In this document: one piece after another, positions 43,828 to 53,073 of the stretch
How positions within the stretch are numbered: position 1 is the stretch's first letter
How the letters are laid out: each line of letters opens with the position of its first letter
Origin: Methylobacterium sp. WL1
GTDB taxonomy: Bacteria > Pseudomonadota > Alphaproteobacteria > Rhizobiales > Beijerinckiaceae
DNA: 64,000 nucleotides
Assembly: GCF_008000895.1 (NCBI RefSeq)
Contig: NZ_CP042823.1
Coordinates: 868,001-932,000, forward strand
Direction: 5' to 3'
Translations under genes and position numbers: made by a program
The notes under the pieces: generated by a model
The model's input: the letters and a program-made list of their open reading frames with translations, nothing else
Database searches by the model: none
What the model was told of the DNA's origin: nothing

Positions 43828-44972
43828 GTGCTGTTGAACGCGCTCGTCCTGATGGCGGCCCTCGTGCCGGCGCTCGTGCCGGCCGTGGAGGATCGCGCGG
43901 CCGCGCTGCTGGCCGCCGCGCCGCCGATGGCCGCGGCACCGGCCGAGGCCGCCCCGCCGCGCTTCGATCCCGCCACCCGGTCGGTATCCAACTGGCACGC
44001 GCAGGCCGGCGACAACCTGCTGCCGCGGTCCCTGGCGCTGACGGCCCGGCTCGCAGAGAACCCGCCCTACGTCGCCCGCTGCGTCCGGCTCAACAACGGC
44101 TGGTGCATCAAGTCCGCCCGCTGGTCGGGGGAGATCGGGGCCGATACCGAGGGCCACACCGCCTTCGCCACGATGGCGGACGGGGCAGACGCCGCCGCGA
44201 GCCTGCTGCGCCGCTACGTCCGCGATTACAACCGGCACAACGCCCTCGCCATCGTGCGCCGCTGGGCGCCTTCCGAGTGCCGGGTCGCGATGCCGAGTCG
44301 GACGGGCAGGGGGGTCGCGACCGGGGTCGCCACGCCGGCGGTCTCGGCGACCCTGGCACCCCGGGGACTAGGCCGGACCCTGCGTGCCCGGTTCCTGGCC
44401 TCCCACCGGCCGGGCGGCGTGGCCCGGGGCCGGGCCAAGGCCCTGCGGGTGCAGCCCTGGTCGCCGCTCGCCCGGATGGCGGGAAGGCCGGCGCTCGGCT
44501 GCCCGCCCCCCGCGTGTCCCGGGTCGCAACGCTCCAGCCGGTGCCCGACATCGCCGCCGGCATCGCGTCCCCGACGGTACCGGCGCTTGCCCGCGGCGCC
44601 GCGGATCCGGCCGCGCTCCTCGACCGCAAGGTCCCGAGCCCGGACCGGATGGTCGCGGAATCGGCGCTCCTGCCCGCCATCGCCTCCGGGCTGCCCCTGC
44701 TCGACCTGCGCCTGCCGGCTCCGCTCTGCACGGGCGACGAGGTTCGGATCCAGGCCTATGCCGCGAAGATCAGCGGCAGCGTCGGGCTGAAGCCGACCGA
44801 CGACCTCGACCTGTTCGGGCCGGACGGCGAGCCGCGACCGAATCTGGGGCCGGTGATGCTGGCGATGTCGGCCGTGGAACTCGGCACGCTCCGGGCAGGT
44901 CCCGACCTGGTCAACGCGGCCATCGCCCGTCTGAAGCCGGTCACGCCCGCCGCCAACGCGACGACACCGTAA
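43828..44972 (+). pseudogene. Secreted protein with phage P5-like domain, one frameshift
   Basis: A GTG at 43828 opens a signal peptide (LLNALVLMAALVPALVPA). Residues about 80-152 (NNGWCIKSARWSGEIG, then AASLLRRYVRDYN and AIVRRWAPSECR) resemble the domain of phage virion protein P5 that occurs in some lytic or muramidase-linked proteins; this is by eye only. Around 44506-44511 a run of six Cs breaks the frame: beyond it the protein continues in another frame (VSRVATLQPVPDI to LKPVTPA) and stops at 44972. One inserted base restores about 381 aa. The shift may be a sequence error. Confidence 0.65.
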
Positions 44973-45009
44973 CCGCAAGCCTTGCGGTTCGGCTGCAATC
45001 GCGCCACCT

Positions 45010-46491
45010 GTGCGCGGCCAGTTTCCCTCGATCACGAGCCCGCCCGTGCCCCTGACCGACCTTGCCGCACGCGCCGGCTCGGCCGTCAAAGCCTTCGCCG
45101 AAGCCTCGCACGACCTGCTGATCCAGCCGACCTTGCGGCTCGGGGTCACCGGGCTCGCGCGGTCCGGCAAGACCGTGTTCACCACGGCGCTGATCCACCA
45201 CCTCGTGGAGGCGCACGCGCTGCCGGCGTTCGCGCCCGCGCAGGAGGGCCGCCTCCGTCGCGCCCGGCTGGTGCCGCAGCCCGACGACGACGTGCCGCGC
45301 TTCCCCTACGAGGAGCATTTCGGCACCCTCACGGAGGCCCGGCGCTGGCCGCGCTCCACCGACAGGATCAGCCAGTTCCGCCTGGAGATCGCCTACGAGC
45401 GCGCCGCAGGCTGGCGCAGCGGGCCGGCGACCCTGATGCTCGACGTGGTCGATTACCCCGGCGAATGGCTGCTCGACCTCGCGCTGATCGAGACCGGCTA
45501 CACCGCCTGGTCCCGGGCCACGATCAACGGCACCCGCCGGCCGGGCCGGACCGCGGTGGCGGCGCCGTGGCTCGAGGCGCTCAAGGGCTTCGATCCGCAC
45601 GGCCCCCTCGACGAAGTCGCGGCCGAGCGCGCCAGCGACGCGTTCAAGGCTTATCTGGCGGCCCTGCGCGCCGGCCCGGAATCGGTCGCCACGACGCCGC
45701 CGGGGCGCTTCCTGATGCCCGGCGACCTCGCGGGCTCGCCGGCGCTGACCTTCGCGCCGCTCGATAATCTCACCGGCAGCATCCCCCCGGACAGCCTGGC
45801 CGGGCTGATGGAGCGGCGCTTCGAAGCCTACAAGGCCAAGGTCGTCACCCCGTTCTTCCGCGACCATTTCCAGCGGGTCGACCGGCAGATCGTGCTGGTG
45901 GACGTGCTCGCCGCCGTCGATGCCGGGGCCACCGCCCTGGCGGAGCTGGAGGAGGCGCTGGACGCGGTGCTGCTCAGCCTCAACATCGGGCGCAACACGG
46001 TGCTGTCGAAGCTGTTCGCGCCCCGAGCCGACCGGGTTCTGTTCGCCGCCACCAAGGCCGACCACCTCCACCAGACCAGCCACGACCGGCTCGACGCGCT
46101 GCTGCGCCTGCTGGTTTCCCGCTCCATGCGGCGGACCGAGGCCGCGGGCGCCCGGGTCGGCACCGTGGCGCTCGCCTCCGTGCGCGCCACCCGCGAGACC
46201 ACGGTTCATGACGGCTCCGAGGTTCTCCGCGCGGTCGCGGGCACGCCCGAGGCCGGCGAGACGGTGGGCGACGAGGTCTTCGACGGCAACAGCGAGGCCG
46301 CCGTGTTCCCGGGCGAACTCCCCGCCCGCGCGGAAGCGGTGCTGGAGGGCGCCGTCGCCCCCGGGTCGCTCCGCTTCCCCCGCTTCCGCCCGCCGCTGAT
46401 CCGCCCGGACGGCCTCGGCCGCGCCGGCCACCTGCCGCAGATCCGGCTGGACCGGGCGATGCAGTTTTTGATCGGTGACAGGCTCGGGTGA
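45010..46491 (+). CDS. ycjX: YcjX-family P-loop NTPase
   Basis: A 493-aa DUF463 protein. Walker A is GLARSGKTVF near residue 45; LMLDVVDYPGEWLLDLALI and FAATKADHLHQ are family signatures of this GTPase-like group. The E. coli homologue is induced by heat and envelope stress. A GTG at 45046 would be a second possible start; I keep 45010. It precedes the YcjF-type membrane protein, the standard arrangement. Confidence 0.92.
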   Translation: MRGQFPSITSPPVPLTDLAARAGSAVKAFAEASHDLLIQPTLRLGVTGLARSGKTVFTTALIHHLVEAHALPAFAPAQEGRLRRARLVPQPDDDVPRFPYEEHFGTLTEARRWPRSTDRISQFRLEIAYERAAGWRSGPATLMLDVVDYPGEWLLDLALIETGYTAWSRATINGTRRPGRTAVAAPWLEALKGFDPHGPLDEVAAERASDAFKAYLAALRAGPESVATTPPGRFLMPGDLAGSPALTFAPLDNLTGSIPPDSLAGLMERRFEAYKAKVVTPFFRDHFQRVDRQIVLVDVLAAVDAGATALAELEEALDAVLLSLNIGRNTVLSKLFAPRADRVLFAATKADHLHQTSHDRLDALLRLLVSRSMRRTEAAGARVGTVALASVRATRETTVHDGSEVLRAVAGTPEAGETVGDEVFDGNSEAAVFPGELPARAEAVLEGAVAPGSLRFPRFRPPLIRPDGLGRAGHLPQIRLDRAMQFLIGDRLG

Positions 46492-46760
46492 TGATGGGGC
46501 GGGTGGGTGCCCAGGATGGCGCCGCGGTCGTGAGCCGGTCGGCGCGTATTTCGATCGCCCTGGGCGGCGCGCGCGACCGATGGGCGGGTCCGCGTTCGCG
46601 CGCATGTCGCCGGGCTCATACGGCGTCGGGCACGATGCAGGTCCCCTCTCCCGTACGGGAGATGGGGCACGTCGCGGCCAGCACCAAACGATGTGCGAAC
46701 AGCGTCCTTGCCGAAGGGGCAAACCCTAAAACAATCCGCCCCCTCAGGAGGCCGTAAGCC
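46492..46760. other. 269-bp gap between ycjX and ycjF with a hairpin
   Basis: A near-perfect inverted repeat (cccctctcccgt/acgggagatgggg, about 46640-46665, with one unpaired base) is present. It resembles dispersed intergenic elements. An ORF-like frame is not supported. The ycjF gene starts after caggaggc. Confidence 0.45.
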
Positions 46761-47789
46761 ATGTCCTCAGGCCAGAAACCCCGAGCCTTCCGGATCAATC
46801 CCGAGCCGCCGCCGGGGCCGGGCGTGGCCACGATGCCGCTCGCGCCCCGGCCGGAACAGGCCCGGATCTTCGAGGAGCCGTTCGAGATCGTCGACGCGGC
46901 CGACGGCGTCGCGGTGCCGGTTGCGCCGCGCCGGGGCTCGCCCTGGGGGGCGCTGTTCCTGACCGCGGCGGGGGGATTGGTCTCGCTGGGGATCGGCCTG
47001 TCGATCGAGCGGATGATCGCAGACCTGTTCCAGGCCGCGCCCTGGCTCGGCTGGGTGGCGCTCGCCCTGCTCGGGCTGGCCGGTCTGGCGCTCCTGGCGA
47101 TCGTCGTCCGGGAGCTGGCCGGCCTGCGGCGCGAGCGGAAGATCGAGCGCCTGCGCCAATCGGCCATCGACGCGCTCGGCAGCCGCGACCATACCGGCGC
47201 GCAGGCGGTGGTGCAGGCGCTCTCGACCTTTTACGCCGATCGCGAATCCCTGGCGCCCGGCCGCGCCCGGATCGACGCCGCCGCCGACGCGATCCTCGAC
47301 GTGGACGACCGGATCGGGCTGGCCGAGCACGAGTTGCTGGCGGGTCTCGACCGGCAGGCGCGTAACGCCATCGCGGCGGCGGCCAAGCAGGTCTCGGCGG
47401 TCACGGCGCTGAGCCCGCGGGCGATCGTCGACGTGGCGTTCGTAGTCTTCGCCGCCGTGCGGCTGCTGCGCCGGATCGCCGCCATCTACGGCGGACGCCC
47501 GGGATTCCTGGGCTTCCTACGGCTGGCGCGGGCGGCGGTCGCGCATCTCACCATCACGGGCGGGATGGCGGTGGGCGAGAGCGTGATGCAGCAGGTACTG
47601 GGGCTCGGGATCGCGGCCCGGGTCTCGGCCAAGCTGGGGGAGGGCGTGCTGAACGGGCTGATGACCGCCCGGTTCGGGCTGGCCGCCCTCAACGTCTGCC
47701 GGCCGCTGCCGTTCGTGCGCGAAGCGCCGCCGCGCCTGGCCGACGTAGCGGGCGAATTGCTGCGCTCGGCAGAGCCCGAATCGAAATAG
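46761..47789 (+). CDS. ycjF: YcjF-family inner membrane protein (TIGR01620/DUF697)
   Basis: A 342-aa membrane protein with two helices near residues 62-110 (SPWGALFLTAAGGLVSLG, WVALALLGLAGLALLAIV) and a C-terminal DUF697-like part (LTITGGMAVGESVMQQVLG). The family partners with YcjX and is thought to act in stress adaptation. Ribosome site aggagg before the ATG. Confidence 0.9.
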   Translation: MSSGQKPRAFRINPEPPPGPGVATMPLAPRPEQARIFEEPFEIVDAADGVAVPVAPRRGSPWGALFLTAAGGLVSLGIGLSIERMIADLFQAAPWLGWVALALLGLAGLALLAIVVRELAGLRRERKIERLRQSAIDALGSRDHTGAQAVVQALSTFYADRESLAPGRARIDAAADAILDVDDRIGLAEHELLAGLDRQARNAIAAAAKQVSAVTALSPRAIVDVAFVVFAAVRLLRRIAAIYGGRPGFLGFLRLARAAVAHLTITGGMAVGESVMQQVLGLGIAARVSAKLGEGVLNGLMTARFGLAALNVCRPLPFVREAPPRLADVAGELLRSAEPESK

Positions 47790-47799
47790 GCCGACGCGG

Positions 47800-48030
47800 C
47801 TACTTCGCGGCGGCCGTGGCGGCGCGGCGGTTGGCGATGCGCGTGAACATGTTGCCGGTGTAGTCGGCCACCTTCGGCTTTTCGACTTCGCCGACCTTCG
47901 CCTCGAACGCCTCGATGCGCTTCAGGAGCGCGGCGTCGTTGAACAGCGAGCTGTTGAAGTTGATGTGGGCCCGCTGCCCGAGGGCGGCCTGGACCACGTC
48001 GAGTCGTTCCAGAAGCTCTTTACGCGTCAC
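47800..48030 (-). CDS. Hypothetical 76-aa protein
   Basis: A small, helical, soluble protein (KELLERLDVVQAALG, then LLKRIEAFEAKVGEVEK) with an Arg/Ala-rich end. GTG start with ggagag at good spacing on the minus strand. No family recognised. It is convergent with ycjF, 10 bp apart. Confidence 0.6.
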   Translation of the reverse strand: MTRKELLERLDVVQAALGQRAHINFNSSLFNDAALLKRIEAFEAKVGEVEKPKVADYTGNMFTRIANRRAATAAAK

Positions 48031-48124
48031 GGTGCTCTCCAGGGGCGCCTTCGGGGCGAAGGTCCGCCCAAGCCGACACTGGAGGCCGCGAGGGTAAATG
48101 GCGCGTTAACGCGCCGCGCAGCGC

Positions 48125-48676
48125 CTACAGCCCTTTCATGAACCCGGCGAGCCGCATCAGCCCCTCGGGCCACGGCCCGTGGCCGCTCGCGACGTTGATG
48201 TGCCCCGATTCGCCGGCATCGACCGTGAGGGAACCCCAGGCATGGGCGAAGTCGTCGGCGCGCGCGTAGGTGCAATACGGGTCGGTGCGGCTCGCGACCA
48301 GGAGCGACGGGAAGGGCAGGGGGTCCCGGGGTACCGGCGCGAAGGTGCGCACGGAATCGGGCAGGTCGGGCGCCTCCTCGACGTCCGGGCAGGCCACGAA
48401 CAGGGCGCCGCGCACGATTCCCGGCGCGAAACGCGGCGCCGCCTCGACGCAGGCCACGACCCCGAGGCTGTGGGCGATCAGGATCACCGGACGGGTCGCG
48501 GCCGCGACGGCCTCGGCGATCCGTCCGCACCAGGCCTCCGGGGTCGGCGCGTGCCAATCGTCCTGGGCGACCACGCGGGCGGTGGCGAGCCGGCCGGCCC
48601 AGCGGGCCTGCCAATGGTCCTCGTCGGAGCCTCCGAGCCCCGGGACGATGAGGATGTCGCAATCGGCCGTCTTCAT
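48125..48676 (-). CDS. RBBP9/YdeN-type alpha/beta hydrolase
   Basis: A 183-aa serine hydrolase. ILIVPGLGGSDEDHWQ at the start, the nucleophile elbow IAHSLGV, the acid in ASRTDPYC, and the late His in SGHINVASGHG complete a catalytic triad in the RBBP9/YdeN arrangement. Physiological substrates of bacterial members are poorly known. It stands between a small hypothetical gene and uvsE. Confidence 0.9.
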   Translation of the reverse strand: MKTADCDILIVPGLGGSDEDHWQARWAGRLATARVVAQDDWHAPTPEAWCGRIAEAVAAATRPVILIAHSLGVVACVEAAPRFAPGIVRGALFVACPDVEEAPDLPDSVRTFAPVPRDPLPFPSLLVASRTDPYCTYARADDFAHAWGSLTVDAGESGHINVASGHGPWPEGLMRLAGFMKGL

Positions 48677-48782
48677 GCCGGCTGCCTAGCGCATGATGCG
48701 GGAAAGTGAAATCCGGATCTCCGAGATCATCATGCCCGAACAAGGCGCTAGCCCGGTCCGGCGACGCCGCCGAGATCCGCCG

Positions 48783-49853
48783 TCACTCCGCCGCGATGGC
48801 GGCCCGGGCCGGGTCGGTGATGTGGCGGGCGATCTGCGTGGAGGCGTGGTTCTTCGCCTTGGCCTCGATCTCGAAATCGGCCCAGACGAGGTGGCGGGCG
48901 ACGAGGTCGTTCACGGCCCGGTTCCACATCATGTCGGAATGGGCGGCGAGATCCCGGACCGCGTGGCCGGCCGCGCGCAAAGCCGGGAAATCGGGCAGGG
49001 CGTCCGGGTCGCAATCGGCCGAGACCGCTTCGCGCGAGACGCTGATATGTGCCAGCGGCCGCACCCCGCGCCAGGAGTCCCGCACCCGGGCGATCCGGGG
49101 ATCGTCGGGTTCGAGATATTCGCCGCCGCTCTGCACCCAGTGATGGTGCAGGTCGAGCACCACCGGCACGACGTCGGCGAGTTGCAGCACCGCCTCGACC
49201 CCGAAGACGTTCTCGTCGTTCTCGACGGTGAGGAGGTCGCGCGCCACCTGGCTGGCCCGGGGCAGGGTCTCGCGGAAGCCCGCGACGCCCGGGTCGCCGG
49301 CCCCGACATGGATGTTGATGTGGGCGCCGTGGGGATGCCAGCCGCCCCCGTAGCCCATGCGGTCGAAGATCTCGGCGTGATAGTCGAGTTCCGACAGGCC
49401 GTTGGCGATGGCCGCCGGGTTGCGGCTCGCCAGCAGGCAGAACGGGCCCGGGTGGAAGCTCAGGCGCACGCCGAGCCGGCGCGCCAGCGCCCCGGCCTCC
49501 GCCAGCCCCCGCTGGACCAGGGCCTCCATTTCGGGCTCCGCGTAGATCGCCCGGGCGATCGCGTGGGTGTAGCCCGGCAGGACGTTGCTCGCCATCCGCA
49601 GCAGGCGCTCGATCGGCGGCCGGGCCCCGACCCAGGCGATCTGGCGGGCCAGCGCATCCAGATTGTGGGCGACGAGCCCGGCGAGCTTCGCCCGCCGGGC
49701 GGCGGGCTCCAGCTTGGTGAGATGCGCCATGGTCACGCTGGTCAGGTTCATGTGGAGCGTGGCCTCGCGCTCCGCCTTGAGGGTGGCATGGGTGCCGGGC
49801 GGCTCGTCCAGGACGAACTTGCAGCAGAATCCGAGGCGTGGCTGATCGCGCAT
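48783..49853 (-). CDS. uvsE: UV damage endonuclease UvsE
   Basis: A 356-aa TIM-barrel endonuclease that nicks DNA 5' to pyrimidine dimers and other lesions, an alternative to UvrABC excision. LGFCCKFVLD opens it; the metal-binding residues lie in the strands LSFHPGPFCLLAS, WHPHGAHINIHVGAG, LTVENDENVFG and VVLDLHHHW. The frame is open 100 codons upstream, but the ATG at 49853 fits the family start. The gene is divergent from the YihY-type gene, 122 bp apart. It suits an organism exposed to sunlight. Confidence 0.92.
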   Translation of the reverse strand: MRDQPRLGFCCKFVLDEPPGTHATLKAEREATLHMNLTSVTMAHLTKLEPAARRAKLAGLVAHNLDALARQIAWVGARPPIERLLRMASNVLPGYTHAIARAIYAEPEMEALVQRGLAEAGALARRLGVRLSFHPGPFCLLASRNPAAIANGLSELDYHAEIFDRMGYGGGWHPHGAHINIHVGAGDPGVAGFRETLPRASQVARDLLTVENDENVFGVEAVLQLADVVPVVLDLHHHWVQSGGEYLEPDDPRIARVRDSWRGVRPLAHISVSREAVSADCDPDALPDFPALRAAGHAVRDLAAHSDMMWNRAVNDLVARHLVWADFEIEAKAKNHASTQIARHITDPARAAIAAE

Positions 49854-49975
49854 AGGATGCACAACGCGCGTCGCAGCCGCGCGTGCCCGAAAACGCGTGC
49901 GGAACGGCCGCGCTTCGCCGACGTTTGAGCCTTCGAGCGCGGCAGTTCCGCGCGGAACGTCCGTCTCGTACAGCC

Positions 49976-51169
49976 ATGCGCGCGTCGCCTCCCCGCCCGG
50001 GTCCGGAGCCGGATACCGGCTCGGTCCTCTGGATCCTGATGCTGGGCTCGGCCCTGGTGGCGCTCGCTGCGACGCCGGCCCGGCGCCGCACGCAGGCCCT
50101 GTCCGAGACCCCGGAGCCGCAGGCCGAACCGCTGCACGTCGACCCGGCCCCACCTGTGCGCAACACGGCGATCAATGTCGGCGCACGCTCGATCGTGGGC
50201 CGCGCCGCGCAGCTCACGGCGGCGACCCAGCCCGAGCGTGGACGCGCCGCCGACAGCCCCGCCGAGATGACGGGCGCCGGCTGGAAGGACATCGCGGTCC
50301 GGGTCTACCTGGAGTTCAACAAGGACCGGGTGCTGGCCGTGGCCGCCGGGGTGACCTTCTACACCCTGCTGTCGCTGTTCCCGGCGATCGCGGCGCTGGT
50401 CACCTGCTACGGCCTGTTCGCGGACGTCAACGCGATCAACGAGCACCTTGCGCAGCTGCACGCCGTACTGCCGACCGGCGCGGTGGAGCTGATCGGCGAC
50501 CAGATCAAGCGCATCGCCGCCAAGGGCAGCAGCTCCCTCAGCGTCACGTTCTTCACCAGCCTGCTGCTGTCGCTCTGGAGCGCCAACGCCGCCATGAAGG
50601 CGATGTTCGATGCCCTGAACGTGGTCTACGAGGAGGAGGAGAAGCGCAACTTCCTGTGGCTCAACATCCGCTCGCTGACCTTCACGGTGGGCGCGCTGCT
50701 GTTCATCATCATCGCGCTCAACGCGATCGTGGTGGTTCCGATCGTGCTGAACTTCCTCGGCCTCGGCTCGGGCGCCTGGCTGCTCGCGGCCCTGCGCTGG
50801 CCGGCGGTGCTGCTGGTGCTGCTCGCCGGGCTCTCGGTGCTCTACCGCTTCGGCCCGAGCCGGGAACACGCCCGCTGGCGCTGGGTCGGCGTCGGCAGCG
50901 TGGTGGCGGGGCTGCTCTGGCTGATCGCGTCCCTGCTGTTCTCCTGGTACGTCGCCAGCTTCGGCACCTACAACGAGACCTACGGCTCGCTAGGGGCGGT
51001 GATCGGCTTCATGACCTGGATCTGGATCTCGTCGACCATCGTGCTGCTCGGCGGCGAGATCAACGCCGAGCTCGAGCACCAGACCGGCCGCGACACCACC
51101 ACGGGGGCGCCCCTGCCGCTCGGACACCGCCGGGCCCGGATGGCCGACACCGTGGGGGCGGCGGCGTAG
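49976..51169 (+). CDS. YihY/BrkB-family inner membrane protein
   Basis: A 397-aa protein with six membrane helices in the C-terminal two thirds (about 115-370). VAAGVTFYTLLSLFPAIAAL and SLWSANAAMKAMFDALNVVY are hallmark segments. An N-terminal extension of about 100 residues, with one hydrophobic stretch (VLWILMLGSALVALAA), precedes the domain. Once called RNase BN; the family is now of unknown function. ATG at 49976. Confidence 0.9.
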   Translation: MRASPPRPGPEPDTGSVLWILMLGSALVALAATPARRRTQALSETPEPQAEPLHVDPAPPVRNTAINVGARSIVGRAAQLTAATQPERGRAADSPAEMTGAGWKDIAVRVYLEFNKDRVLAVAAGVTFYTLLSLFPAIAALVTCYGLFADVNAINEHLAQLHAVLPTGAVELIGDQIKRIAAKGSSSLSVTFFTSLLLSLWSANAAMKAMFDALNVVYEEEEKRNFLWLNIRSLTFTVGALLFIIIALNAIVVVPIVLNFLGLGSGAWLLAALRWPAVLLVLLAGLSVLYRFGPSREHARWRWVGVGSVVAGLLWLIASLLFSWYVASFGTYNETYGSLGAVIGFMTWIWISSTIVLLGGEINAELEHQTGRDTTTGAPLPLGHRRARMADTVGAAA

Positions 51170-51291
51170 GACGCGGCCGTAAAGCGGGACCATGAGCGAC
51201 AGGTTGCCGCCGGTGCAGGCGTTTTCGGGGTGGCAGGACTGCCGGGCCCCGGGCACGATGCCTATATCGCCCGTCGAACAGGGAGATCTTC

Positions 51292-51702
51292 ATGGCCGAT
51301 ACCGCGACGACCAGCCCGGAGGCCCGCAGCGAGGCCGAGTGGCGGGCGACGCTCACGCCCGAGCAGTACCGGGTGCTGCGCGAGCACGGCACCGAGCGCG
51401 CCGGCACGAGCTGCCTGCTGGCCGAGAAGCGGCCCGGCACGTTCACTTGCGTCGGGTGCGGACAGCCGCTGTTCGAGCAGGGCACCAAGTTCGAGTCCGG
51501 CAGCGGCTGGCCGAGCTTCTTCGAGCCGCTGGAGGGCGCCGTCGAAACCACCGTGGACCGCAGCCACTGGATGGTCCGGACCGAGGTTCATTGCGCCCGC
51601 TGCAAGGGCCATCTCGGCCACGTCTTCGACGACGGCCCCGCCCCCACGGGCCTGCGCTACTGCATGAACGGCGCCGCCATGACCTTCGAGCCGGCGGCCT
51701 GA
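51292..51702 (+). CDS. msrB: Peptide-methionine (R)-S-oxide reductase
   Basis: A 136-aa repair enzyme that reduces methionine-R-sulfoxide. Both zinc-binding CxxC pairs are visible (CVGCGQ, CARCKGH), and the catalytic Cys lies in [21 protein letters not shown] is another signature. Length is normal. Single gene. Confidence 0.96.
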   Translation: MADTATTSPEARSEAEWRATLTPEQYRVLREHGTERAGTSCLLAEKRPGTFTCVGCGQPLFEQGTKFESGSGWPSFFEPLEGAVETTVDRSHWMVRTEVHCARCKGHLGHVFDDGPAPTGLRYCMNGAAMTFEPAA

Positions 51703-52023
51703 GCCGGGCCGGCCCGGGATTAACCTGGGTTGGAAAATCCATACCGAAAGACGGGATATCGGGGACAGGCCCGGAATTGGGGGAATCGCAACCCCATTCC
51801 GGACTTGATTTCGTCGTGTTTTTGCTTAGCGCTTAACCGTCTCATGTTGTCGCCGTCCGGTATTGGCGATGGATGCGGTTGAGAGAGAGCCAATACGGCG
51901 TTGCGGCTGAGCTTTTACGCCGTGCCGGCCGGCTCGACTTACCAGATCCATCCGGGCCGGCGGCCCTGAGGGCAGTCCGCCGGATCGGCGCACCGCCGAC
52001 GAAGCGGGAGGGGTTTTGAGTTC
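51703..52023. other. 321-bp region upstream of the CYTH-like gene
   Basis: A 14-bp G/C palindrome (ccgggccggcccgg, 51706-51719) follows the msrB stop and may help transcript ending. A T-rich stretch at 51800-51830 (ttgatttcgtcgtgtttttg) stands out and may be the promoter of the CYTH-like gene. No gene is visible. Confidence 0.45.
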
Positions 52024-53020
52024 ATGAGCACCATTCGCCGATTCCTGGTCGCGCCATCCCTGGTCCGCCTGATCCGCAAGGAACGGGGCGGCGCCCGGAT
52101 CACCGAGGGCCACTTCGTCGCCCAGGGCGGCCGCAGCTCCTACGTGCGCGTCGATGGCCAGATCTGCCAGCTGGTGCTGGTGAACAAGGGCGCCGACGGC
52201 ATCCCGGCCGAGGAGCGGACCGACGTGCCGCGCGCCCACGGCGACGCGCTGCTGGATGTCTGCCCCGGCAAGGCCGCCTACGACCGCACCGTGCTGACGC
52301 TCGGCGGGCGCGAGGTCACGATCGACCGGTACGTCACGCCGGGCAATCTCGACCTGATCAGCGTCGCCTTCGACAATGACGGCGACGCGGGTGCCTTCCA
52401 GACCCCGAACTGGTTCGGACGCGAGGTCAGCAGCGAGCCGGCCTACGAGCGCCAGGCTCTGGCCATCCAGGGCGTGCCGGCCGGCGAGGAGGTGCCGCTG
52501 AGCAACGCGGCGCTCGACGCCGTGCTCGATATGATCGAGCCGCGTTTCGGCTTCGGCCGCTACGGCAGCAACGCGCGCGGCAGCGAGACGTCGGACGACG
52601 GCGCGATGAGCGCCATGCGCCGCATCGTGACGCCTGCGGCCGCCGCACCGGCGGCACCGCCCGCCTGCACCGGCGCCGGCGCCGGCCCCCGAAGCCGTCG
52701 AGCCGCCGCCCGCACCCCCTGCCCGTCGCCGAGGCTCTGCCGCCGGAGCCCGAGCATCAGCCCGAGCCGGCCCCGGAGCCCGTCGCGCCCCGGCGCCGAC
52801 CGCCCACGAAACCGCCCCGGCCCCGGCCGCCGCCCACGACGGCATCCACAGCGACGCGCGCATCGACGACGTGATCGAGAGCCTGTCGCAGGCGCTCGGC
52901 GCCGCGATCCATCAGCATCCCGAGCCGACCGCCGAGCCCAAGGACGCGAAGGCCGACGAGTCGGCAGGCGTGTTCGAGCGCTGGACCGTGCGCCCCCGCC
53001 GGACGCAGCAGCAGACCTGA
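52024..53020 (+). pseudogene. CYTH-like protein with frameshifted Pro/Ala-rich tail
   Basis: The first 200 codons give a CYTH-type beta-barrel pattern: IRRFLVAP at the start, SSYVRVDG, a long Asp/Arg strand pair, and PNWFGREVSSEPAY (128-141). The ExExK motif that defines catalytic CYTH enzymes is absent. From about 52655 the sensible reading moves through three frames: APAPEAVEPPPAPP, then VAEALPPEPEHQPEP, then DGIHSDARIDDVIESL to RTQQQT with stop at 53018. Three single-base changes would restore about 332 aa. A rho-independent terminator follows. Sequence error or decay cannot be separated here. Confidence 0.65.
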
Positions 53021-53037
53021 TCGACCGATCCATCGAG

Positions 53038-53073
53038 AAGGCCGCGGGGGCAGGGCGCCACCGCGGCCTTTTT
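53038..53073 (+). terminator. Intrinsic terminator after the CYTH-like gene
   Basis: Arms aaggccgcgg and ccgcggcctt (53038-53047 and 53061-53070) pair perfectly over ten bases around a 13-nt loop, then a run of five Ts (53069-53073). It is 17 bp after the restored stop codon, which supports the CYTH-like gene being read to that stop. Confidence 0.85.
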
